From the NCBI GenBank assembly GCA_030631385.1, contig DAOVLG010000182.1, forward strand, positions 1 through 5,004: a stretch of DNA of 5,004 nt, read 5' to 3'. This DNA is from Candidatus Coatesiibacteriota bacterium (GTDB taxonomy: Bacteria; RBG-13-66-14). This document shows positions 1 through 4,897 of the stretch, piece by piece (position 1 is the stretch's first letter; each line of letters starts with the position of its first letter). The notes below the pieces were generated by a model. That model saw only the letters and a list, made by a program, of their open reading frames with translations. It made no database searches and was not told the DNA's origin. The position numbers were made by a program, and so were the translations under genes.

Positions 1-1616
1 ATGCGGCACTCGATGGCGATTGGCGGGGGGAGGAGGGCCGCTGGTCCTCCGTTCGCGAGAGATGGAGCCGCTGGCGGCGCCTGGCCGCCGTGGGTAGCGT
101 TTCGCGTCTGGTGGCCGCGATTCTAGCCGACTCAGGGATAGAGGCCGCGCTCAGGGTAGCGGGGTATGCGGACCGCTGGCGCAGGCTGTTGCACCTGTTG
201 GAGCTGATCCGTGCCGAGGAGAGGGCGGGGGGTATAAGCGGTCCGGGCGACGCCGCGGAGTGGATGCGGGAGAATCGGGAGAGTGACGACTTCAGCGAAC
301 CCGTCCCAGAAGGCGCCCCCGTCGTGCTGATGACCATGCACGGCGCCAAGGGGCTCGAGTTCCCGATCGTGGTGCTTCCATTCCTCAAGGGCCGGACCGC
401 CGGCAGCCGCTCCGATATGAGCCTGGCACGCCTGCCCGGCGGGGAGAGGATGCTGGCGCTGAAGATTCGCGACGAGAGCCCCCCCTACGAGCGAAAGGAG
501 ACCTTCCTCGGTTACCTGCAGCGGAGGACCGCCGAGGAGGAGGGCGTTTTAGAGGAGAAGCGGCTCTTCTACGTGGCGTGCACCCGGGCCCGGGATCACC
601 TGATCCTCGTCACGCCCCTCGAGCCCGATGAAGAGGGTTCCCTCACCGGTCGGCGGGCGGGTGAGAGGCCGGGCGGGTGGCTCGACAGACTCCTGAGAGT
701 CGAGAACGGCCGGCTGCTCCTCAACGGTAGGGAGGTGGGCCGGTGCATCCAGACCGAGGGATTCGCCGTTCGCGAACGCGCCGCGCCATCACCCACCGAG
801 GAACCGGTCCCTCGGTTGGACCTCCTGGATCCGGTGCCGGTTCACGACCCGCCACCGCTGGCCCCTTCAGCCATGGGCGAACTGGCGGATTGTCCCGTAA
901 AATTCTACCTAAAGCGCATCCTGCGGGTGGATATGGAGGCCTTGGGCGGAGAAACCGCGAGAGACTTTGAGGCGGACGGCTTGGGCAACCCCCGTGGGTC
1001 GGAGTTCGGCGGAGCGCTGCATTACCTGGTATCGGTGGGAGGCGGCGGCGTCCCGGATGTCGAGCGGATTGGGAAGCTTCTGAGGGGCGCTTCCGAACGC
1101 TGGGGCCTGTCCACGGAGGATTACGATAGGCTGAGGGAGCATCTGGTACGTTTGGATGGGACCCTAGTCTGGCGCGAGGCCCAACGGGGGAGGACCCGGT
1201 TCGAGGTCCCTCTGCGGGTGGAGCTGGGCGGGTGTTTGATCCTGGGCCGGATTGACGCCCTGACGGAGACCGACGAGGGCTACCGGATCTTCGATTTCAA
1301 GACCGACAACCTGTCGGGGAAGAATCCGGTCGAGCTTACCGAGGACTCCGGCTACGATCTCCAGGTCGGGGTCTACGCGCTGGGGGTGGAAAAGCGATTC
1401 GGGCGGCCGGTGACCGGGGTCCATCTGCTCTATACCGCCGCAGGCGGCGGGTCTCACACCGTTAATCTGGATTGGGTTCGTCCACGGGTGGAGAAGCTGC
1501 TCCGGACGGTCGCGGAGTTGGCGAGAACGCCCTTGGCCGAGGTGGTTGAGCGTTACGTCAAGTCTGATTGCGAGGGCTGCGGTCTGACCGATCTGTGTAA
1601 GGATTTACGGGGGTAG
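1..1616 (+). CDS. AddA/UvrD-type helicase-nuclease, C-terminal part (5' end outside window)
   Basis: The frame is open from base 3 to the TAG at 1614, giving 537 visible residues with no start in the window; the GTG at 90 is an internal valine. Numbering residues from that GTG, helicase motif V is at about 80-96 (MTMHGAKGLEF) and motif VI at about 155-173 (RLFYVACTRARDHL), both typical of superfamily 1A UvrD/AddA/RecB ATPases. A PD-(D/E)XK nuclease domain follows with every expected element: H311, D389 (GRIDAL), D402-x-K404 (DFKTDN) and Q425xxxY429. Four cysteines, C268 (ADCPVKFYLKRIL) and C494/C497/C503 (CEGCGLTDLC), fit the 4Fe-4S 'iron staple' of AddB and Cas4 nucleases. By family, the protein unwinds and trims double-strand DNA ends for recombination, in the cytoplasm and probably with an AddB-like partner. 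The ATP-binding half lies upstream. Family call is firm; the exact AddA, AdnA/B or RecB-like assignment is not. Confidence 0.9.
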   Translation, partial: AALDGDWRGEEGRWSSVRERWSRWRRLAAVGSVSRLVAAILADSGIEAALRVAGYADRWRRLLHLLELIRAEERAGGISGPGDAAEWMRENRESDDFSEPVPEGAPVVLMTMHGAKGLEFPIVVLPFLKGRTAGSRSDMSLARLPGGERMLALKIRDESPPYERKETFLGYLQRRTAEEEGVLEEKRLFYVACTRARDHLILVTPLEPDEEGSLTGRRAGERPGGWLDRLLRVENGRLLLNGREVGRCIQTEGFAVRERAAPSPTEEPVPRLDLLDPVPVHDPPPLAPSAMGELADCPVKFYLKRILRVDMEALGGETARDFEADGLGNPRGSEFGGALHYLVSVGGGGVPDVERIGKLLRGASERWGLSTEDYDRLREHLVRLDGTLVWREAQRGRTRFEVPLRVELGGCLILGRIDALTETDEGYRIFDFKTDNLSGKNPVELTEDSGYDLQVGVYALGVEKRFGRPVTGVHLLYTAAGGGSHTVNLDWVRPRVEKLLRTVAELARTPLAEVVERYVKSDCEGCGLTDLCKDLRG

Positions 1617-1627
1617 ATGGCTGTTAA

Positions 1628-1654
1628 AAAAGGGGTGCGCATATCACCCCTTTT
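1628..1654. terminator. Bidirectional intrinsic terminator between the helicase-nuclease gene and hypB
   Basis: A perfect 10-bp stem (AAAAGGGGTG at 1628-1637 with CACCCCTTTT at 1645-1654) encloses a 7-base loop. The top strand ends in TTTT and the complement of the 5' A run gives a longer T run on the bottom strand, so the hairpin can stop RNA polymerase from either side. It fills the 45-bp gap between the TAG at 1614-1616 and the hypB stop at 1662-1664, so both convergent genes probably share it. The T tracts fall partly inside the stem. Confidence 0.85.
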
Positions 1655-1661
1655 CATAATC

Positions 1662-2327
1662 TTAGCCTCGTTTGGCCTTGACCCTTTCCCTGAGCCAGTC
1701 CAGCCAGGGGTCTAAACCCTCCCCGGTCTTCGCCGATAGCTGGAAGATACGGATCTTGGGGTTTACGTTCTCCACGTTGGCTCGGATGGTTTGAGTGTCA
1801 ACGTCGAGGTGGGGCGCCAGGTCCAGCTTGTTCACCACGCAGGCGCTCGATTTGCGGAACATCAGGGGGTATTTCAGCGGCTTGTCCTCGCCCTCGGTGA
1901 TCGAGAAGACCACCACCTTGTCGTCCTCTCCCAGATCGAATTCGGCGGGGCAGACCAGGTTGCCCACGTTCTCGATGATGAGGAGGTCGAGTGAGTCCAG
2001 GGGCAGCTCGCCGAGGGCGGTCTTGACGAAGTTCGCCCCGACGTGGCAGTCACCGCCGAAGGGCTCGGTGTTGATCTGAGCCACGGGGGTACCGTATCGG
2101 GCGATGCGGTCGGCGTCGTTGGTGGTGGTGATGTCTCCCTCGATCACCCCGGCCCGCAGCTCCCCGGCCAGCCCGGCCAGGGTGCGTTCCAGGAGGGTGG
2201 TCTTGCCAGCGCCGGGGGAGCTCATGATATTAACGCAGTAGATGCGCTTTTGGGAAAGCTCGGCGCGGATCTCACCGGCCAGCGCATCGTGGGCCGCCAA
2301 CACTTTCTTTACAAGCTTGATTTCCAT
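1662..2327 (-). CDS. hypB: HypB, GTPase for hydrogenase/urease nickel insertion
   Basis: A 221-residue SIMIBI-class G protein. Visible motifs: Walker A SSPGAGKTT (36-44), the EGDITTTNDADRI segment (63-75) with its Mg/switch aspartates, the metal-site pair C94-H95 (GGDCHVGA), a third conserved cysteine C126 (NVGNLVCPAEFDLGE), TEGEDKPLKYP (144-154) and the guanine-specificity NKLD (166-169). In this family GTP hydrolysis and dimerisation drive nickel transfer, with HypA, into the large subunit of [NiFe]-hydrogenase, and sometimes into urease. The N-terminal CxxCGC motif of E. coli HypB and the His-rich stretch of storage-type HypBs are both absent, so this is the minimal form. I place the start at the ATG at 2327-2325: AAGGTG (2339-2334) sits 6 bases upstream, and the protein then begins MEIKLVKKVL as usual for HypB. 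A GTG at 2336 would overlap that ribosome binding site. No hypA, hypC-F or hydrogenase gene is adjacent. Confidence 0.96.
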   Translation of the reverse strand: MEIKLVKKVLAAHDALAGEIRAELSQKRIYCVNIMSSPGAGKTTLLERTLAGLAGELRAGVIEGDITTTNDADRIARYGTPVAQINTEPFGGDCHVGANFVKTALGELPLDSLDLLIIENVGNLVCPAEFDLGEDDKVVVFSITEGEDKPLKYPLMFRKSSACVVNKLDLAPHLDVDTQTIRANVENVNPKIRIFQLSAKTGEGLDPWLDWLRERVKAKRG

Positions 2328-2382
2328 GTAGAGCACCTTGCGCTACGGTTATTTCTTCCATCCCAGCCGGGGTGGCAACGCG

Positions 2383-2412
2383 TTGACATTATAGCCGCCA
2401 CCACTTTATACT
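2383..2412 (+). promoter_or_regulatory. Candidate sigma70-type promoter for the maltokinase-like gene
   Basis: TTGACA (2383-2388, perfect -35) and TATACT (2407-2412, five of six -10 bases) are separated by 18 bases. Transcription would start near 2419, giving a leader of about 30 bases before the GTG at 2449. The element lies almost exactly on top of the oppositely oriented hypB promoter: the two share base 2388, and this -10 overlaps the hypB -35 at 2411-2412. Confidence 0.6.
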
Positions 2413-2416
2413 GCAA
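2388..2416 (-). promoter_or_regulatory. Candidate sigma70-type promoter for hypB
   Basis: On the minus strand a perfect TATAAT (2393-2388) is preceded, after 17 bases, by TTGCAG (2416-2411), which matches only the TTG half of the -35 consensus. The start of transcription would be near 2381, leaving a leader of about 54 bases before the hypB ATG with its AAGGTG site. The -10 is excellent and the -35 weak, which would fit an activator-dependent or moderate promoter. No NikR-like GTATGA/TCATAC dyad is visible. Confidence 0.5.
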
Positions 2417-2448
2417 ACAGGAGTAGAAATCCACAGGTCGGGAACCCG

Positions 2449-3897
2449 GTGCGCACCCTATCCCAAAAAACCGTTGTACAGGTGGTGAAGGAGCGGCTGG
2501 CGCTTGTGGCCGATCCGCGCCATTGGCGGCTCTCCGACGCCGAGATCGAAAACGCCGGCATCGAGGTCGAGACCCTGTGGCACCATCCACCCCAGAGTCA
2601 TCTCCTGATCAGGTTGAAGCCGGTAAGCGGTGGCGAGTTTACCTTCTACCTTCCCCTCTACCTCGCCCCGAAGCGGTTACGGGAGCTCGAAGGAGAGGTC
2701 AGTTTTCCAATCGCGGGCGGTGCCTGGTTTGCCTACGATCCCCTTCTTCTTCCCTCGGCGCTGATGACGCTCCTGAAGAACGCCGGCGTTGGCAATGCCG
2801 GCAGGTTCAGGCTCGATCCACCTCCCACGGGTCCCTTCGCTGCGGCGTCTGATAATCCCCTCTTCAAGCCCGACGGGTGCAGGGTGAAGCCCCTCCTGGC
2901 GCGGGGGGAGGAGCCCACCACCAACTACCTCTACCTTCTCGACGTTCCAGGCGTCGGCGCAGGGCAGTCCCTGGTGGCCAAGCGTTACCTCCCCAGGGAC
3001 GACCCCGAAAGAGGCAACCGGGAGTGGAAACTCGCCACGGCGCTCTCCAGCGAGCTTGTGCCGCGGCCCGTCGGCCGTCTGCTGGACACCCGCACGAACA
3101 ACACCCTGGTCGGCTTCTACGAGTACGTCCCCGGCGCCGAGGTCGGGTTGGTTCTCTGGAAGCTCTACGGGCTCCTGGGGGTCGTGCCGACGGCCTCGGT
3201 GCTGGCTCGGGTGAGGGTCGTCTTCGCCAAGGGCCTGCGAACCCTGGCCTCCTTTTACCTGCAGCTCTCGAATCGCTTTAGGACCGGGATTGCGCGCGGC
3301 GAGGTTGACGAGGGCCTTTTCCGCCGGGCCGAGGAGGACGTGCGGCTACTCCGGGGTTACCGCCTGAATGTCCGGGCCTACCACACCATCATCTCTGGCC
3401 TGGTGGCCCATCTGGAGGGTGGCGATTCCGTCTTCCACGGACCCCGGGCGATACACGGTGATTTGATGTGGCGGCAGATCATCTGGCGGATGGGACCCGA
3501 GAGGGGGAAGGACTTCGACCCCATGGCCCTCCCCCTGGAACCCCCCGAAGAGATGCCGGGCCGGCTGACGATCATGGACGCCGAAAGCTGGCGGACGGGT
3601 TACCTGGAGGAGGACCTGGCCGGTCTCGGAGCGGCCAACAACCTCATGCTCGCCCTCCAGGAGCGGGACCGTTTCGCACCCGTAGTCTTCGCGGCCCTCT
3701 GGCACGCCGCCTGCCAGGCTAATGACTGGGACGAGGCCCAGGCCTCGCGCGGCATCCGCTCCCTCTTGACCCTGATCCGCCTCCGTCATCTCCATGACGC
3801 CGCCTACTACGCCCGGGCCAAGGGGGAAAACCCCGCCAAGACCGCCGAGTACGAACGCTACGTCCAAATCAGCCTCGGCCTCGCCGGTTTGGTTTAA
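2449..3897 (+). CDS. APH-fold kinase, maltokinase-like
   Basis: The 482-residue protein has the layout of maltokinases: an N-terminal cap (about 1-130, with FYLPLYL at 66-72), then a kinase domain. Likely catalytic parts are K178 in LVAKRYL (N-lobe ATP lysine), E192 in GNREWKLA, the catalytic loop HGDLMWRQII (336-345) with D338 and Q343, and D377 in IMDAES at the Mg-binding DFG position. In maltokinases the loop reads HGDxHxGQ and is followed by DFEGE, so the Q instead of the usual APH asparagine, and the Asp-x-Glu, point to that branch. Maltokinases make maltose-1-phosphate from ATP and maltose for the GlgE glucan pathway. Neither GlgE nor trehalose synthase is nearby, so the substrate is open. 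The first in-frame start after the stop at 2392 is GTG 2449; its only ribosome binding site is a weak AGGT (2435-2438). GTGs at 2482 and 2485 are alternatives. Gene reality is near certain; kinase fold likely; maltose as substrate unproven. Confidence 0.72.
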   Translation: MRTLSQKTVVQVVKERLALVADPRHWRLSDAEIENAGIEVETLWHHPPQSHLLIRLKPVSGGEFTFYLPLYLAPKRLRELEGEVSFPIAGGAWFAYDPLLLPSALMTLLKNAGVGNAGRFRLDPPPTGPFAAASDNPLFKPDGCRVKPLLARGEEPTTNYLYLLDVPGVGAGQSLVAKRYLPRDDPERGNREWKLATALSSELVPRPVGRLLDTRTNNTLVGFYEYVPGAEVGLVLWKLYGLLGVVPTASVLARVRVVFAKGLRTLASFYLQLSNRFRTGIARGEVDEGLFRRAEEDVRLLRGYRLNVRAYHTIISGLVAHLEGGDSVFHGPRAIHGDLMWRQIIWRMGPERGKDFDPMALPLEPPEEMPGRLTIMDAESWRTGYLEEDLAGLGAANNLMLALQERDRFAPVVFAALWHAACQANDWDEAQASRGIRSLLTLIRLRHLHDAAYYARAKGENPAKTAEYERYVQISLGLAGLV

Positions 3898-3913
3898 ACA
3901 GCTTGAAAATGAA

Positions 3914-3935
3914 ACAAGGGGTTTACACCCCTTGT
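3914..3935 (-). terminator. Intrinsic terminator for the secreted-protein gene (minus strand)
   Basis: A perfect 9-bp stem, ACAAGGGGT (3914-3922) with ACCCCTTGT (3927-3935), has a 4-base loop. On the minus strand it is followed by TTCATTTTC, a T-rich stretch suited to release; on the plus strand the following bases are CTCAGGG. It lies 43 bases beyond the stop of the minus-strand gene ending at 3978, so it most likely ends that transcript. It may also act as a first, weak stop for the kinase transcript. Confidence 0.65.
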
Positions 3936-3938
3936 CTC

Positions 3939-3961
3939 AGGGCGGTTGGTCCGCCCTTTTT
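3939..3961 (+). terminator. Intrinsic terminator for the maltokinase-like gene
   Basis: A GC-rich 7-bp stem, AGGGCGG (3939-3945) with CCGCCCT (3951-3957), closes a 5-base loop and runs straight into TTTTT (3957-3961). This is a classic rho-independent terminator on the plus strand, about 40 bases after the kinase stop at 3895-3897. It sits beside the opposite-facing terminator at 3914-3935, so each convergent gene has its own. Confidence 0.85.
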
Positions 3962-3977
3962 GTATGCGCCGGTGAGG

Positions 3978-4688
3978 TTAATCGAATTCTGCCTTGATCT
4001 GTCCCCAGGAGGCTTCGCGGACTTCGGAGTAGCCGGCCGGGTAGCAGGCGGCGTTGGCCATGACTAAAAAGCCGTCCCCGGTCCAACGGTGGCCGATATG
4101 GGGTGTGTAATTAGTAGCGGCAACGTTCTCCGCCATGCTGACCGCCACACCACCGGCGTCGGCGAAGTGGGCCAGCTCGACCGCACTGTCCCGCAGGATG
4201 GTATCGGCCCGCCAGTAGCAATTCCACAGCCCGGAAACGCCGTTGAATATCTCGTGTCCCGAATCGTCTATAATCAAATCCTCGTAGCCCTCGAGCGGAT
4301 TTGGGTTCTCCGAGTAGTAGGGGCAGTAGCCGTCGTCGTGCCAGCGCCCGCCAGGGCTACCACCAGGCCATTGGGTCAACGAACTACAGGTCATCACGTA
4401 GCTGCCCTGGTCCACATAATCGGCCAGACGGTCGCCGAAGAGAACGGGTTCCAGGTAATTTGATAAGCCGCCGGTGATAACCACGTCGTGGTACAGAAAC
4501 TCCTCGGGTTCCGGCGTGCCGTCATGGCAGTCGTAGTAATTCACCTCGTCAAATCGTTCATCGGCGTTGAAGTAATCCAGGAGTGAACTATGGTAATCCT
4601 CACCAGGGGTGGCAAACATAAAAGCAACGTCAAGCTGGGCCAAGCCTAGAGCGGCCGTTAAAAAGACAAAAAATACAACCCTGTGCAT
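3978..4688 (-). CDS. Secreted protein, possible GATase1/ThuA-like fold, function unknown
   Basis: Using the ATG at 4688-4686 the protein has 236 residues. AGGGGGG (4703-4697) lies 8 bases upstream, and the N-terminus is a clean Sec signal peptide: MHR, a hydrophobic run 4-17, and a likely cut after A17 (LGLA/Q). A longer frame reaching 4772 would only add a low-complexity stretch before the signal. The mature part starts with a beta strand (DVAFMFA, 20-26), then FLYHDVVITGG (64-74) and FGDRLADYVDQGSYVMTC (84-101), GGRWHDDGYCP (113-123), GHEIFNGV (144-151) and DGFLVMANAACYP (205-217). The order 'body of residue / YDVVI / lGd.LAdYVd.Gg.Vv / GRW..dGY.P' resembles the GATase1-like (ThuA-like) alpha/beta domains common in secreted proteins of FCB-type bacteria; this is from memory and not a search. 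No catalytic Cys-His-Glu triad can be assigned. Five mature cysteines (54, 101, 122, 157, 215) could form disulfides outside the cell. It ends in SWGQIKAEFD. Confidence 0.8.
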   Translation of the reverse strand: MHRVVFFVFLTAALGLAQLDVAFMFATPGEDYHSSLLDYFNADERFDEVNYYDCHDGTPEPEEFLYHDVVITGGLSNYLEPVLFGDRLADYVDQGSYVMTCSSLTQWPGGSPGGRWHDDGYCPYYSENPNPLEGYEDLIIDDSGHEIFNGVSGLWNCYWRADTILRDSAVELAHFADAGGVAVSMAENVAATNYTPHIGHRWTGDGFLVMANAACYPAGYSEVREASWGQIKAEFD

Positions 4689-4701
4689 CTGTAACACCCC
4701 C

Positions 4702-4779
4702 CTATTGCACCCAGCGCCCCTGGTCCCAGATGTCCTCCTCCCAGAGCTCGTCCCAGGTATCCCAGTCGTCAATGATCAT
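4702..4779 (-). CDS. Possible small Trp/acid-rich ORF (25 aa) upstream of the secreted-protein gene
   Basis: ATG at 4779-4777 to TAG at 4704-4702 encodes 25 residues: five Trp (6, 9, 13, 18, 23), nine Asp/Glu and one Arg. Four of the Trp codons are followed by GAN, so the peptide reads as a repeated [DE]xxW[DE] pattern (DDWDTWDELWEEDIWDQ at 4-20). Only 13 bases separate its stop from the ATG of the secreted-protein gene, and the TAG overlaps the A and first G of that gene's AGGGGGG ribosome binding site, which would suit translational coupling. The ribosome binding site of the small ORF itself is poor (ACCGAG directly before ATG, or GGGATGG 13 bases away). It could be a leader peptide, a real microprotein, the tail of a decayed gene, or chance. 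No tryptophan gene is nearby. Confidence 0.3.
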   Translation of the reverse strand: MIIDDWDTWDELWEEDIWDQGRWVQ

Positions 4780-4817
4780 CTCGGTTGAAGACCATCCCGT
4801 TCTGCTCACCACTACCG

Positions 4818-4848
4818 ACAATACAGTCCGGACAAGGCCTCCTGTCAA
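4818..4848 (-). promoter_or_regulatory. Candidate promoter for the small ORF and secreted-protein gene
   Basis: On the minus strand a perfect TTGACA (4848-4843) is followed, after 19 bases, by TATTGT (4823-4818), which keeps the key A2 and T6 of the -10. The spacing is longer than ideal; TGTATT at 17 bases is an alternative but lacks A2. Transcription would start near 4811, before the small ORF and about 120 bases before the ATG at 4688. The -35 directly abuts the T tract of the terminator-like hairpin upstream. Confidence 0.35.
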
Positions 4849-4867
4849 TAAAAGGGGTGGGAACCCC
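4847..4867 (-). terminator. Short terminator-like hairpin on the minus strand
   Basis: Read on the minus strand, GGGGT (4867-4863) and ACCCC (4858-4854) form a 5-bp stem around a 4-base loop, followed by TTTTATT (4853-4847). The stem is short but GC-rich and the T tract is good. It would end transcripts entering from the right of the window, just before the TTGACA of the next promoter. No gene ending here is visible inside the window. Confidence 0.4.
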
Positions 4868-4875
4868 CGGTGAGC

Positions 4876-4897
4876 GGGCGGCCACAGAGGGCCGCCC
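4876..4897. repeat. REP-like GC-rich palindrome
   Basis: A perfect 8-bp inverted repeat, GGGCGGCC (4876-4883) and GGCCGCCC (4890-4897), encloses a 6-base loop (ACAGAG). On the minus strand it reads TAGGGGCGGCCCTCTGTGG followed by CCGCCC. The pattern 'GTAGGGGCG-stem-GTG-stem-CGCCC' is one I recall as a dispersed intergenic palindrome in many environmental bacterial genomes, similar to REP elements moved by TnpA-REP (RAYT) transposases. Only one copy is in the window and no transposase gene, so the repeat status rests on resemblance. Confidence 0.45.

Noticed and set aside
1..125. ATG at base 1 as a gene start
   Set aside because: That frame ends at a TAG at 124-126 and overlaps the helicase-nuclease frame, which is continuous to the window edge.
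2328..2336. GTG at 2336 as the hypB start
   Set aside because: It lies within the AAGGTG ribosome binding site that serves the ATG at 2327, and HypB proteins normally begin at MEIK-type sequence.
2419..2423. AGGAG as the kinase ribosome binding site
   Set aside because: It lies 25 bases before the GTG, at the predicted transcription start, and no start codon follows at proper spacing.
2043..2426. A 127-codon plus-strand frame antisense to hypB and running through the promoter region
   Set aside because: It opposes an unmistakable hypB and crosses both promoters. The translation shows no motif.
3346..3867. A 173-codon open frame on the minus strand inside the kinase gene
   Set aside because: It is fully antisense to a gene with clear kinase motifs. 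Its protein is Gly/Val/Pro-rich without domain signatures, as expected for reversed codons in GC-rich DNA.
4719..4757. trp-type attenuator hairpin inside the small ORF (CCTGG/CCAGG arms)
   Set aside because: Only 5 bp pair around a 29-base loop, with no competing stem and no T tract. It does not meet the attenuator pattern.
4689..4772. N-terminal extension of the secreted protein to 4772
   Set aside because: It would put a Gly/Thr/Arg-rich stretch before a clean signal peptide and include the AGGGGGG ribosome binding site of the ATG at 4688.
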